Of a stretch of DNA of 64,000 bases, positions 49,874 through 58,166 are shown piece after piece. Numbering within the stretch: the first letter of the stretch is position 1; every line of letters starts with the position of its first letter. This DNA is from an uncultured Sphingomonadaceae bacterium (GTDB lineage: Bacteria > Pseudomonadota > Alphaproteobacteria > Sphingomonadales > Sphingomonadaceae): positions 930,001 through 994,000 of the forward strand of contig CANMFX010000001.1 of the NCBI GenBank assembly GCA_947497315.1, given 5' to 3'. The translations under genes were made by a program, and so were the position numbers. The notes beneath the pieces were generated by a model. The model was not told where the DNA came from and ran no database searches. It saw only the letters and a list, made by a program, of their open reading frames with translations.

Positions 49874-50126
49874 CCTCAAGCGCCGGGCGCGGGCATCCGC
49901 CCGCTTGGCTTTCCTCGCATAAGCTCGGGCGCGCAATCGCGCTTGCCGACGCGGTGCGTCGGATCAGCGCGACCTCCTGGACAACGCCCAAGAGCATCGT
50001 CCGAGCGTAGCAAGGCAAGGCCGACTGGCCGCCGCGCCTTATTGGCGCTTAGCCAAGGCGACGGATGTCGCCGCCCGGCGCCTGAGGGAATCAACAAAGA
50101 CTCCTCCCGCCCGGCGCTTGAGGTCC
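49874..50126. repeat. MITE-like repeat copy 5, with an extra terminal fragment
   Basis: The copy starts CCTCAAGCGCCGGGCG with a forward alpha unit almost identical to copy 3, a distinct middle segment (GATCAGCGCGACCTCCTGGA), then a beta unit ending CGCCCGGCGCCTGAGG and a detached terminus CGCCCGGCGCTTGAGG. It fills most of the 313-base gap between the DUF3168 and major tail genes; I see no gene there. Confidence 0.88.
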
Positions 50127-50165
50127 AAAAAGAATCCACCAACAAAAACAAAAAGGAACCAAATC

Positions 50166-50573
50166 ATGGCAGCAGAAAAAGGCAGCGCCTTCCTCCTGAG
50201 AATAGGCGATGGCGAAGTCCCGGTGGGCTATTCCACCATCGCGGGTCTGCGGACAACGCAAATGTCGGTCAATGGCGAACCGGTGGCGATTACCAACAAG
50301 GACAGCGGCGGCTGGCGCGAGCTTTTATCCGGCGCAGGCGTGCGGTCCGTATCGGTATCAGGCGCCGGTGTGTTTACTGGCTCGGATGCAGAAATGCGGA
50401 TCAAAAATCATGCGCTGGAGGGCGTCATCGACTCCTATGAACTCAGCTTCGAAGGCGGCGATAGCATGCGCGGGAACTTCCTCGTCACGCGGCTGGACTA
50501 TAGCGGTGATTATAATGGTGAACGCAGTTACACGCTGAGCCTCGAAAGCTCAGGCGAAGTAACCCATGTCTGA
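50166..50573 (+). CDS. GTA major tail protein
   Basis: A 135-residue tail-tube subunit of the TP901-1 type. FLLRIGDGEVPVGYSTIAGLRTTQMSVNGEPVAITNKDSGGWRELL is the family opening and LESSGEVTHV the end; the beta-sandwich pattern is clear. ATG 50166 has AAAGGAACC upstream; the ORF-track start at 50118 lies in repeat-derived sequence. It overlaps the next gene by eight bases. Copies would stack to form the tail tube. Confidence 0.9.
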   Translation: MAAEKGSAFLLRIGDGEVPVGYSTIAGLRTTQMSVNGEPVAITNKDSGGWRELLSGAGVRSVSVSGAGVFTGSDAEMRIKNHALEGVIDSYELSFEGGDSMRGNFLVTRLDYSGDYNGERSYTLSLESSGEVTHV

Positions 50574-50880
50574 TCGCGCCAATGCGCTTCGCGGAGAAGC
50601 GGAATTGATGGTCAATGGCCAGCGGCTGGTTCTGCGTCCTAGCTTCACGGCGCTGGTCGCGGCGGAAAAGGAACTCGGCTCGCTATTTGATCTGGTCGAA
50701 CGGGCTGCAAATGGAAGGTTGATGCTGTCGGAAATTGCCGGGTTGTTCTGGCACATGATCAAGGATCAACCGAAGGATCTGACCCGTGAACGTTTCAGTG
50801 AAGCGATGATGGCGCAAGGGCTGACAGGTGTCACACCTCCACTGAAGATATTGCTCAAACAGATATTGCAGGGGCGATGA
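50566..50880 (+). CDS. Gene transfer agent family tail protein (gp10-like)
   Basis: A 104-residue protein. RGEAELMVNGQRLVLRPSFTALVAAEKELGSLFDLVERAANGRL is the standard pattern of the GTA family protein placed between tail tube and tape measure genes, and related to tail assembly chaperones. It probably acts with the next gene product on the tape measure. It starts within the 3' end of the tail gene. Confidence 0.85.
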   Translation: MSDRANALRGEAELMVNGQRLVLRPSFTALVAAEKELGSLFDLVERAANGRLMLSEIAGLFWHMIKDQPKDLTRERFSEAMMAQGLTGVTPPLKILLKQILQGR

Positions 50881-50887
50881 TTGTCGC

Positions 50888-51100
50888 ATGACGAATGATT
50901 TCCGCACCTCGGCATCCCGCCTGGCCGGTATCATTCCCGCAAGGTTCAGCTGGACACCGGATCAGTTCTGGGACGCTACCCCGGCCGAATTGACTGCGAT
51001 CCTGAACGCTCCTTTGGTTGCTTCGGTCGACAATCAGTCTCCCGAACCGCTCACCAAAACTCAACTCGATACACTGAAAGAAACTCTAGATCATGGATGA
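50888..51100 (+). CDS. GTA tail assembly chaperone
   Basis: A 70-residue protein. FRTSASRLAGIIPARFSWTPDQFWDATPAELTAIL matches the small tail assembly chaperones found in GTA clusters and related phages. In phages such proteins bind the tape measure before tail polymerisation. Seven bases separate it from the upstream stop, and it overlaps the tape measure start by eight bases. Confidence 0.83.
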   Translation: MTNDFRTSASRLAGIIPARFSWTPDQFWDATPAELTAILNAPLVASVDNQSPEPLTKTQLDTLKETLDHG

Positions 51101-51683
51101 AGAAATCGAACGTCTGATCATAGCTGTACGCGCCGACACAGTAGGATTTGCGAAAGATGTGGCCGATATGAAGGGGCAGCTGGACGGTCCGCTGGCCAGC
51201 GGCATCGAACGCGCTGGGTCCGCCCTTGAAACAAGCCTCAGCCGGGCGATCCGTAGCGGATCACTGGGTTTTGAAGGCCTGAAAGGCGTCGCGCTGTCCG
51301 TTTTGGCGGATATTGCCAATGCCGCCGTGAATAGCGGCATTGGAAACCTGCTCGGCGGCGGTTCCAGTATGGGTTCCGGCGGGGGTTTGCTGGGTATCGG
51401 GACGTCGATCCTCGGCGCTGCGCTTGGTGCACCTGGACGGGCAACCGGTGGACCCGTGACCGGCGGCCGTGCTTACGTGGTCGGGGAACAGGGGCCGGAG
51501 CTTTTTGTGCCGACCGCCGCTGGCCGGATAGAGCGCAGTGGTGGACTGGCCGCTACGCCGAATGTTCAGCTCACGATCAATATTTCAGACAACGGGCAGG
51601 GTAGCGCGCCTGACCAGATACGCCGCTCCAGCCGTCAGGTCGCGCGCTCTGTGCGTAATGCATTAGCCTATCGGGAGGGATGA
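51093..51683 (+). CDS. GTA tape measure protein (short)
   Basis: A 196-residue protein. An N-terminal region (EEIERLIIAVRADTVGFAKDVADMKGQL) is followed by a hydrophobic Gly-rich centre (GNLLGGGSSMGSGGGLLGIGTSILGAALG) and RAYVVGEQGPELFVPTAAGRI, the usual end of tape measure proteins. The very short length is normal for GTAs and implies a short tail. In siphophages this protein sets tail length and helps DNA exit. Confidence 0.85.
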   Translation: MDEEIERLIIAVRADTVGFAKDVADMKGQLDGPLASGIERAGSALETSLSRAIRSGSLGFEGLKGVALSVLADIANAAVNSGIGNLLGGGSSMGSGGGLLGIGTSILGAALGAPGRATGGPVTGGRAYVVGEQGPELFVPTAAGRIERSGGLAATPNVQLTINISDNGQGSAPDQIRRSSRQVARSVRNALAYREG

Positions 51684-51686
51684 ACC

Positions 51687-54038
51687 ATGGGTTTTTGGCT
51701 AGCGAAAGAGCGCACCGCGCAACAGACCAATTTTATCCAGCGTTTTGATCCGCGCTTCTGGACGGTCAATTTTCCACGTCCGATGATGGCATCGGTCGTG
51801 ACGACCGCGCCGGACGCACTTCGGGTCGATGCGGTTTTCTATAATTCGGATGATCTTGCGGGACTGATCTGGGAGAGCGAAGACACGCTCGACCATCCGT
51901 TACTGGCTTATGAAACAAGCCGTGATTATGCGCGGTTCAGCCTGCGCTTTCACTGGCGCTCGTCGGGGATCATGCCGCTGGATCAGGTTAATGGACCGAC
52001 ACTGACAATCGAGGGCCGTGATGCGCTGGGCAATCCAAAGGCCTGGTACGTGCGGCTGTGGAACTATGCCACTGGCACACCGACTGACGCCGATATCAGT
52101 CTGGAATTTTCCAGTCTTGATGGCGGGTTCCTGCTGCCCGGGGAAGCGGACCCCGTATATCCGAAGGATATTGACCGGTTGTTCATATCGATCATTCCGC
52201 CAGACTATGATGGTACAGGCACCCTATACCCCACACCGCAGATTGGTTGGGTCGAGATCAGCGCGATCACGGCCGATGGCGGCGGTGCAGTCCTCGAAAT
52301 CGGAGATGTCATGGTGCCGGAAAACGGGCTTTCAATGGCGACCGGCTATGACGACAGTTTCAACCAGACACCCGAACGCCTGCTGCGATCTATCCGCGCG
52401 CTCGGTTATCGCGGAACCATCAATCATTATGTCGGGATGAGTCACTATTTCCGGCTCGAAGCCAATGGACCGGGGCTATATGCCAGCCTGTCTGTGCCGC
52501 AACCGGGGGAAGAATTTTCCGCCATCAACCAACCCTGTGCAGTCTGGCATCGTGATTTTGTGACGCGCGCAGAGGCAATGGAATTCACCGTCATATTTTC
52601 GCTGTCTTACGAACTGTTCGATGCCCATTGCTGGAACAATTGGAAACAGCGCGCCGAAAATGGTGATCCGGCGCTGACCGGCTGGGTGCCGCCTTCGACT
52701 TTGTTATCGCCCGCTGAGCCAGCGGCCATGGGATATTTGCAAGCTGTCGCCCAGGCGTTCATCGCAATTGCGCGGGATGCCGGTGCGGCCATGAAGTTTC
52801 AGGTCGGCGAGCCATGGTGGTGGGTGATGCCGGATGACGGTCGGATATGTCTTTATGATGCGGCGGCGCAAGCGGCATTTGGCGATACGCTGGTTAGCAT
52901 CCCGGATATTCGGGGTCCCAAAACACTGGCACAAACCGCGATGCTGGACGAGGCCGGGGCGATGCTGGCACAGTCCACGGCGGATCTGATCGCTGCGGTT
53001 AAAGCTGAAGCTTTGGGCGCGCCGGTCGAGACGCTTTTGCTCGCCTATCTGCCGACGATACTCGACGAGGCCGCACCTGAAGCAAAGCGTGCCAACCTGC
53101 CGGTCGGTTGGGCCAGCCCTGCTTTCGATATATTGCAGCTGGAAGATTATGACTGGGTGATCGCGGGCGACCAGTCCGCGACGCGGAGCGGTATTAATCT
53201 GGCGACAGATCGGCTCGGCTATCCGATGGAGCAACAGCATTATTTCTCTGGGTTTGTGCTGACTGCCGAGGCCAGTTTCATCTGGGCCAACATGACCCGC
53301 GCGGTCGAGGCAGCCCGGACACGCGGCACGCCGGAGATTTTCATCTGGGCACTGCCACAGGTGGCGCGTGATGGTTTCACTTATTTTCAGGAACAGGAGG
53401 ATGATATGAACGCGTTTGACGACGTGCAATTTCCGCTCGCTATCGGACGCGGGGCGACGGTTTCGCCACGCTTTTCAACTGATGTTGTGACGACCCTCTC
53501 CGGCCACGAAAAGCGTAACAGCGACTGGGCCGATGCGCGGCTGGAATTTGATGCCGGGCCGGGTGTGCGCTCCGAAGAGGAGTTACGCGACTTGATCGCC
53601 TTTTTCCGTGCACGTCGCGGCGCGGCGAAAGCTTTTCGTTTTACCGACCCCTATGATCATAGCAGCAACGCCATGATTGATCCGCCGACGATGCTGGATC
53701 AGGTTGTTGGTATTGGTGATGGTGAAGAGACGCGTTTTCAACTGATCAAAAGCTATGGAGTGGGTGGCAGCGAGGCGCAGCAACGCTTGATTACCCGACC
53801 GGAGTCGTCATCTTTGCTCGTCGCTGTTGATGGCATGCTTGCCAGTAACTGGTCGCTCGGGACGCTAGGCGAAATAATTTTCGATGACCCGCCGGCGATA
53901 GCGAGCGAGGTCACGGCGGGCTTTTTGTTCGACGTACCGGTTCGTTTTGCCGAGGATAGACTGGACGTCAGCGCTGGCACATTTCAGGCCGGTGAGATAC
54001 CGGAAATCCGCCTTATCGAAGTGCGGGAAGGATCATGA
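51687..54038 (+). CDS. GTA distal tail fusion: TIM-barrel-like N-terminus plus DUF2460 domain
   Basis: A 783-residue protein. Residues about 1-560 look like a sheath/glycoside-hydrolase-type region, with FQVGEPWWWVMPDDGRICLYD, FSLSYELFDAHCWNNWK and LPVGWASPAFDILQLEDYDWV suggesting a TIM barrel. Residues 574-783 are a complete DUF2460 domain (FPLAIGRGATVSPRFSTDVVTTLSGHEKRN, AAKAFRFTDPYDHSS), which in Rhodobacter GTA is a free-standing protein of about 210 residues. AGGAGG plus ATG (53395-53408) sits exactly at the domain border, so a separate C-terminal product may also be made. Confidence 0.85.
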   Translation: MGFWLAKERTAQQTNFIQRFDPRFWTVNFPRPMMASVVTTAPDALRVDAVFYNSDDLAGLIWESEDTLDHPLLAYETSRDYARFSLRFHWRSSGIMPLDQVNGPTLTIEGRDALGNPKAWYVRLWNYATGTPTDADISLEFSSLDGGFLLPGEADPVYPKDIDRLFISIIPPDYDGTGTLYPTPQIGWVEISAITADGGGAVLEIGDVMVPENGLSMATGYDDSFNQTPERLLRSIRALGYRGTINHYVGMSHYFRLEANGPGLYASLSVPQPGEEFSAINQPCAVWHRDFVTRAEAMEFTVIFSLSYELFDAHCWNNWKQRAENGDPALTGWVPPSTLLSPAEPAAMGYLQAVAQAFIAIARDAGAAMKFQVGEPWWWVMPDDGRICLYDAAAQAAFGDTLVSIPDIRGPKTLAQTAMLDEAGAMLAQSTADLIAAVKAEALGAPVETLLLAYLPTILDEAAPEAKRANLPVGWASPAFDILQLEDYDWVIAGDQSATRSGINLATDRLGYPMEQQHYFSGFVLTAEASFIWANMTRAVEAARTRGTPEIFIWALPQVARDGFTYFQEQEDDMNAFDDVQFPLAIGRGATVSPRFSTDVVTTLSGHEKRNSDWADARLEFDAGPGVRSEEELRDLIAFFRARRGAAKAFRFTDPYDHSSNAMIDPPTMLDQVVGIGDGEETRFQLIKSYGVGGSEAQQRLITRPESSSLLVAVDGMLASNWSLGTLGEIIFDDPPAIASEVTAGFLFDVPVRFAEDRLDVSAGTFQAGEIPEIRLIEVREGS
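53395..53408 (+). promoter_or_regulatory. Internal ribosome binding site and start codon at the DUF2460 border
   Basis: AGGAGG, five bases, then ATG (53406-53408) in the main frame. Translation from here gives MNAFDDVQFPLAIGRG onward, exactly a stand-alone DUF2460 protein of 210 residues. Confidence 0.6.
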
Positions 54039-54853
54039 GCCTCGCCTGGCTGGACCTGCCGCTGACCACGAGCTGCTATGCATGGCGGCTGGAGCGGGCA
54101 GATGGCGTCACGATCGGATTTGTGTCGCATGACCGTGATCTGGTGATCGACAATTTACGATACCGTGCCGCCCCTGGAATGGTGCCATCCACCATCGCGC
54201 TGTCCGACAGTCTTGAGATGGACAGCGTCGATATCGAAGGCGCGATGACCAGTACGGCGATTGCCGAAGCAGACCTGATCGCGGGTCGCTGGGACGGAGC
54301 GCAGCTACATATATCTCTGGTCAACTGGGAAAGCCCGGAAGACGAACCGCTCCACCTCATCAGCGGTGAATTCGGTGAGATTACGCGATCTGGTGACGCT
54401 TTTCGGGTAGAGATGCTTGGCGGCACCTCTTTTCTCGATGAATCAATCGCGCCGCTGACATCACCGACCTGCCGCGCCCGGTTGGGTGATCGCGCCTGCA
54501 AGGTCAGCCTCGCTGTGCATCAGGCCGAGATGACGCTCACGCAACTATTGGAGCCGCAGCTCGAATTTACTGAACTGCAAGGGCAGGCGGCGGACTATAT
54601 CCATGGCGAATTGCGCTGGCTGAGCGGTGAAAATTGCGGGCTGCGGTTCGCAATTATCAGCGGAGAGGGTGACGCGATCCGGCTGGCTGATCAACCAGTT
54701 CGGCCTGTAACCGTCGGCGATAGAGCGCTGTTTACCGCCGGCTGCGACAAGAATTTTGTCACCTGCCGGGACCGCTTTCAAAACAGCATCAATTTTCGCG
54801 GAGAGCCCTATTTGCCCGGTAATGACCTGCTCACCCGCTACCCCGGAGCATGA
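54035..54853 (+). CDS. GTA baseplate hub protein, DUF2163
   Basis: A 272-residue protein of the DUF2163 (gp13-like) group. The N-terminal TTSCYAWRLERADGVTIGFVSHDRDLVIDNLRYRAAPG and the C-terminal cysteine pairs (CRARLGDRACKV; GCDKNFVTCRDRF followed by NFRGEPYLPG) are diagnostic. In Rhodobacter GTA the hub is reported to bind an iron-sulphur cluster through such cysteines, so that is likely here. The start overlaps the fusion gene stop (ATGA). Confidence 0.9.
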   Translation: MSLAWLDLPLTTSCYAWRLERADGVTIGFVSHDRDLVIDNLRYRAAPGMVPSTIALSDSLEMDSVDIEGAMTSTAIAEADLIAGRWDGAQLHISLVNWESPEDEPLHLISGEFGEITRSGDAFRVEMLGGTSFLDESIAPLTSPTCRARLGDRACKVSLAVHQAEMTLTQLLEPQLEFTELQGQAADYIHGELRWLSGENCGLRFAIISGEGDAIRLADQPVRPVTVGDRALFTAGCDKNFVTCRDRFQNSINFRGEPYLPGNDLLTRYPGA

Positions 54854-55287
54854 CCATGACATCTGACAAATCGGAAAAAGGCCGGTCGGCGATGATCGCC
54901 GAGATGGCGTTGGCGCTATGCGGCACAAACTTCAGACTTCATGGCCGGAGTGCTGAACACGGCCTTGATTGTATCGGGATGGCTGCGGAGTGTCTCAGTG
55001 CTGCGGATATGGATTGTGATGTCCCCACCGGCTATTCCATCCGGAGCGGGTCTGCCGAGCAAATTTCGGAGGTGATGACGCGCGCGGGATTCGCAATCAT
55101 GCAGCCATGCGAGCCGTTGCGGGAGGGCGATATCGCACTGGCCAGGCCCAGTCCGGTGCAATGGCATCTGATGGTCAGAACCGACGGCGGTTTCGTCCAT
55201 GCCCATGCCGGTATCGGTCAGGTGGTTTTCACACCGGATGAAGCCCCATGGCCGATCAAAACAGTTTTCAGAATTTTGGAGGATTGA
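54850..55287 (+). CDS. GTA tail peptidase, NlpC/P60 (C40) type
   Basis: A 145-residue putative cell-wall endopeptidase. The catalytic Cys41 lies in HGLDCIGMAAECL and a catalytic His106 in QWHLMVRTDGGFVHAHAG. This gp14-type peptidase is thought to cut peptidoglycan so that the tail can deliver DNA across the periplasm. The start is ATG 54850 (overlapping the previous stop); a second ATG lies two codons later. Confidence 0.9.
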   Translation: MTMTSDKSEKGRSAMIAEMALALCGTNFRLHGRSAEHGLDCIGMAAECLSAADMDCDVPTGYSIRSGSAEQISEVMTRAGFAIMQPCEPLREGDIALARPSPVQWHLMVRTDGGFVHAHAGIGQVVFTPDEAPWPIKTVFRILED

Positions 55288-57486
55288 ATGGCAACCTTGG
55301 TTTTGACAGCTGTCGGTACTGCTGTCGGCGGTCCAGTAGGTGGAGCTCTTGGAGCGTTTCTGGGCCAGCAAGTTGACCAGAATATCCTGTTCAAACCCAA
55401 AGGGCGAGAAGGCCCCCGGTTGCAGGAACTGGCCGTGCAAACCTCCAGCTATGGTACGCAGATCCCGCGTATATACGGCAAGATGCGGGTGGCCGGGACG
55501 GTGATCTGGGCCACTGATCTGAAGGAAACACGCGAGTCAAATGGTGGTGGCAAAGGGCGCCCAAGTAGCACCACTTATAGTTATTCCGCTTGCTTGGCTG
55601 TGGCGCTGTCCAGCCGAGATATCAAGGATATCGGCCGTATCTGGGCCGATGGCAAAATTTTCCGGGGCAATGCCGGTGATTTCAAAACCGAAACTGGATT
55701 CCGTTTTTTTCAAGGTCATGAAGATCAGGTTGTTGATGGTCTGATTGCCAGCACCGAAGCTGCCGGCGGAACGCCAGCTTATCGCGGACTGGCGCTGGCG
55801 GTTTTTGAAGATATGGATCTCACCGAATATGGCAACCGCATTCCCTCTCTGACCTTTGAGGTTATCGCGGATGATGGCACCGTCAGCCTTGGTGCCATTA
55901 TCAATGATATTTCGGATGGCAGAGTAGCTGCTTCTTTAGATGAAAGCCTTCATGGCTTCGCAGCCGCCGGTCAGGATCGCCGAGAAGTACTGGCAGCGAT
56001 CAGCGAGAGTTTTTCGCTATCATTTCCAGCTGTTTCAGGCACTCTGTCTGCAAAGCGGCGACAGTCTGAACCGGGCGCAGAGATATTGTCGATGCGCGAC
56101 CAGATTGTATCAACCCACAATAAAGAGCCGATCGCGCGACCTGAACTACAGACGCTGGCTGAAACGAAGATAGCTCGCCAGCATGCCCTGCGTTATTATG
56201 AACCCGAGCGGGACTATCAATCCGGCATGCAGAATGCATTTCGACCGGGGAACAGCCGGGTGATCCGCGACCGGGATTTTCCTGCTGCTCTGGCATCTTC
56301 GCAAGCTAAAAACATCGCCCGGGCAAAATTATGGTCGCTCTATCAGGAGCGCAGCAGTGCGCGGTTGCATGTTTTGCGCACGGCGCTTTCCCTGAAACCG
56401 GGAACGTTTGTGAGTTGGGATGACAGCGGTGATATCTGGCTGGTGCGAAATTGGGAGTTGAACAGAGGCAGTATAGACCTCGTGCTGTCAAAAGCCGGAG
56501 ATGCATTGCCGGATACCGAAGGAACGACTGACAATGGCCGCCCGGTGAAGGAATTGGACGCATTAGCCGGGGCGACGAGATTGGCCCTGGTTGATCTGCC
56601 ATTTGCTATTGATGCACCGATGCAGGTTTCTAACGTTTCCAGACTATATGCCGCAGCTGCCGGTGATCTGGGCTGGCGCAATGCAGAGCTATTTGCGCTT
56701 GGTGCCGATGGTGTCTCCAATGAATTTGTCGACCAGATATCGAGTCCGGCGAGCATCGGTACTGCACTGGAACCGCTGGGAGCCAGCGGCCCACATGTAA
56801 TTGACAGAAAAAATAGCCTGCAGGTTCAGATGCACAACAGCAATATGCACCTGAACGATGCTGACGATGCGCAGCTGTTGGCCGGCAAAAATATCGCTGC
56901 GATTGGTAATGAAATAGTACAATTTGGTTCCGCCGCACCGATCGGGAATGACCGGTATATATTATCCTATCTGCTGAGAGGTTTGGGCGGGACCGAACTG
57001 GAAATGGACAAGCATTTGGTGGATGAAGATTTTGTTCTGCTGGATGGCATCGATCTTACGGAAATTGATGCGCACAATTATACGCCATTTCAGCCTGTCA
57101 CCATATCTGCCTTGGGCAGGGGAGACGATCTGCCCGTATCCCGTTCCTTGGGTGAAGTGGGCCGGGCACTGAAACCATGGTCACCGGTTCATCCGCGCTT
57201 TGTTTTTAAAGAAAATGGCGACCTCGAGCTTAGCTGGACGCGCCGTTCGCGCGCTGGGCTAATATGGCCTGACCATGTCGAAATTCCGCTGGCCGAAGAA
57301 ACGGAAAGATATCGTGTGTCGGTAGGGAACGAAAGCATCTCTGAACCAATGATGCCTTTCTTGATGCTCGCTGCGCCCGACGTACAAGACTATCGGGATG
57401 CAGGAGCTTCAAGTCTGTCAATCGCCGTCCGGCAGATTGGCCAGCATAATATTTCGGATCCCCTGCTTTTCACGGTCGAAATATAA
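55288..57486 (+). CDS. GTA tail tip / host-interaction protein (gp15-like)
   Basis: A 732-residue protein, starting directly at the peptidase stop. The N-terminus VLTAVGTAVGGPVGGALGAFLGQQVDQNILF is a Gly-rich membrane-active helix. PRIYGKMRVAGTVIWATDLKE and ALAVFEDMDLTEYGNRIPSLTFEV are the phage tail-tip (GTA gp15/J-like) signature. It lacks the long glycoside-hydrolase TIM region present in the ~1300-residue Rhodobacter gp15, which may explain why a TIM-like domain is found in the 51687 gene instead (inference). It probably forms the cell-contacting tip. Confidence 0.88.
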   Translation: MATLVLTAVGTAVGGPVGGALGAFLGQQVDQNILFKPKGREGPRLQELAVQTSSYGTQIPRIYGKMRVAGTVIWATDLKETRESNGGGKGRPSSTTYSYSACLAVALSSRDIKDIGRIWADGKIFRGNAGDFKTETGFRFFQGHEDQVVDGLIASTEAAGGTPAYRGLALAVFEDMDLTEYGNRIPSLTFEVIADDGTVSLGAIINDISDGRVAASLDESLHGFAAAGQDRREVLAAISESFSLSFPAVSGTLSAKRRQSEPGAEILSMRDQIVSTHNKEPIARPELQTLAETKIARQHALRYYEPERDYQSGMQNAFRPGNSRVIRDRDFPAALASSQAKNIARAKLWSLYQERSSARLHVLRTALSLKPGTFVSWDDSGDIWLVRNWELNRGSIDLVLSKAGDALPDTEGTTDNGRPVKELDALAGATRLALVDLPFAIDAPMQVSNVSRLYAAAAGDLGWRNAELFALGADGVSNEFVDQISSPASIGTALEPLGASGPHVIDRKNSLQVQMHNSNMHLNDADDAQLLAGKNIAAIGNEIVQFGSAAPIGNDRYILSYLLRGLGGTELEMDKHLVDEDFVLLDGIDLTEIDAHNYTPFQPVTISALGRGDDLPVSRSLGEVGRALKPWSPVHPRFVFKENGDLELSWTRRSRAGLIWPDHVEIPLAEETERYRVSVGNESISEPMMPFLMLAAPDVQDYRDAGASSLSIAVRQIGQHNISDPLLFTVEI

Positions 57487-57531
57487 CATCGATCAATCAG
57501 TATCTGTGGGTACACACTCAAAGGAAAGAGA

Positions 57532-57984
57532 ATGACAATATTGGAAACACCGAGATTCGCATTGCCTTTATTGGCCGTCGGTCAAGCACATAAAGAGCTA
57601 TTTCATAATGAAGCGCTATCATTACTTGATTTTCTGGCTCACCCGGTTGTGCAGGCGGTGGTTGATGATCCATCACCCTTGTCGCCGGCAGAGGGTGATT
57701 GCTGGCTTGTCGGCTCTGCTGCGCTCGCCGAGTGGAGTGGAAGATCAGACCATATTGCCGGTTGGTCTGCCGGTGGATGGCGCTTCGTTAAACCGCAGGA
57801 ATCTATGAAAATTATCGTAGAAAGCGATCATAGTTCGGCCATTTATGTTGATGGAGTATGGCAATTTCTGCAACACATCAATGCACCGATTGGTGGAGCC
57901 AATATTGATTTGGAGGCGCGGACAGCGATTGATTCGATTCTTGCCCTGCTAAGAACTGTGCAAATTTTACCCCAAATCAACTAA
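57532..57984 (+). CDS. DUF2793 protein, probable GTA tail fibre component
   Basis: A 150-residue protein. TPRFALPLLAVGQAHKELFHNEALSLLDFLAHPVVQ and GDCWLVGSAALAEWSGRSDHIAGWSAGGWRFV are the DUF2793 pattern found at the end of phage and GTA tail clusters. The final stretch (LEARTAIDSILALLRTVQIL) is helical and may trimerise. It is the last gene of the cluster and is followed by a terminator. Confidence 0.88.
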   Translation: MTILETPRFALPLLAVGQAHKELFHNEALSLLDFLAHPVVQAVVDDPSPLSPAEGDCWLVGSAALAEWSGRSDHIAGWSAGGWRFVKPQESMKIIVESDHSSAIYVDGVWQFLQHINAPIGGANIDLEARTAIDSILALLRTVQILPQIN

Positions 57985-58023
57985 TTTGATTGCGATTTTG
58001 GTAGCAATTCGGCTTGATTGCAG

Positions 58024-58043
58024 CACCTTAGAGGTGATTTTTT
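58024..58043 (+). terminator. Terminator at the end of the GTA cluster
   Basis: CACCT-TAG-AGGTG followed by A and six T residues, 39 bases past the DUF2793 stop, in the direction of the cluster. The stem is short but the T run is good. Confidence 0.6.
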
Positions 58044-58097
58044 AAGCTAAATCACGAAAATGGCGACATTTTCGCAACAGTTCTACTATTTGTCCGC

Positions 58098-58126
58098 TTG
58101 CACTGTTTCTGGTGAGAGGTTACAAA
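58098..58126 (+). promoter_or_regulatory. Promoter of the ompA-like gene
   Basis: TTGCAC and TACAAA separated by exactly 17 bases, 40 bases upstream of the start codon. The -10 is identical to that of the GTA leader promoter. Confidence 0.55.
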
Positions 58127-58166
58127 GCGCCGTGAATTCAGAACCTAAATGAGAAGGGGAATATAA

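Noticed and set aside
41219-57984. Cluster as an integrated prophage
   Set aside because: No integrase, repressor, replication or lysis genes and no flanking direct repeats seen; gene order fits a gene transfer agent.
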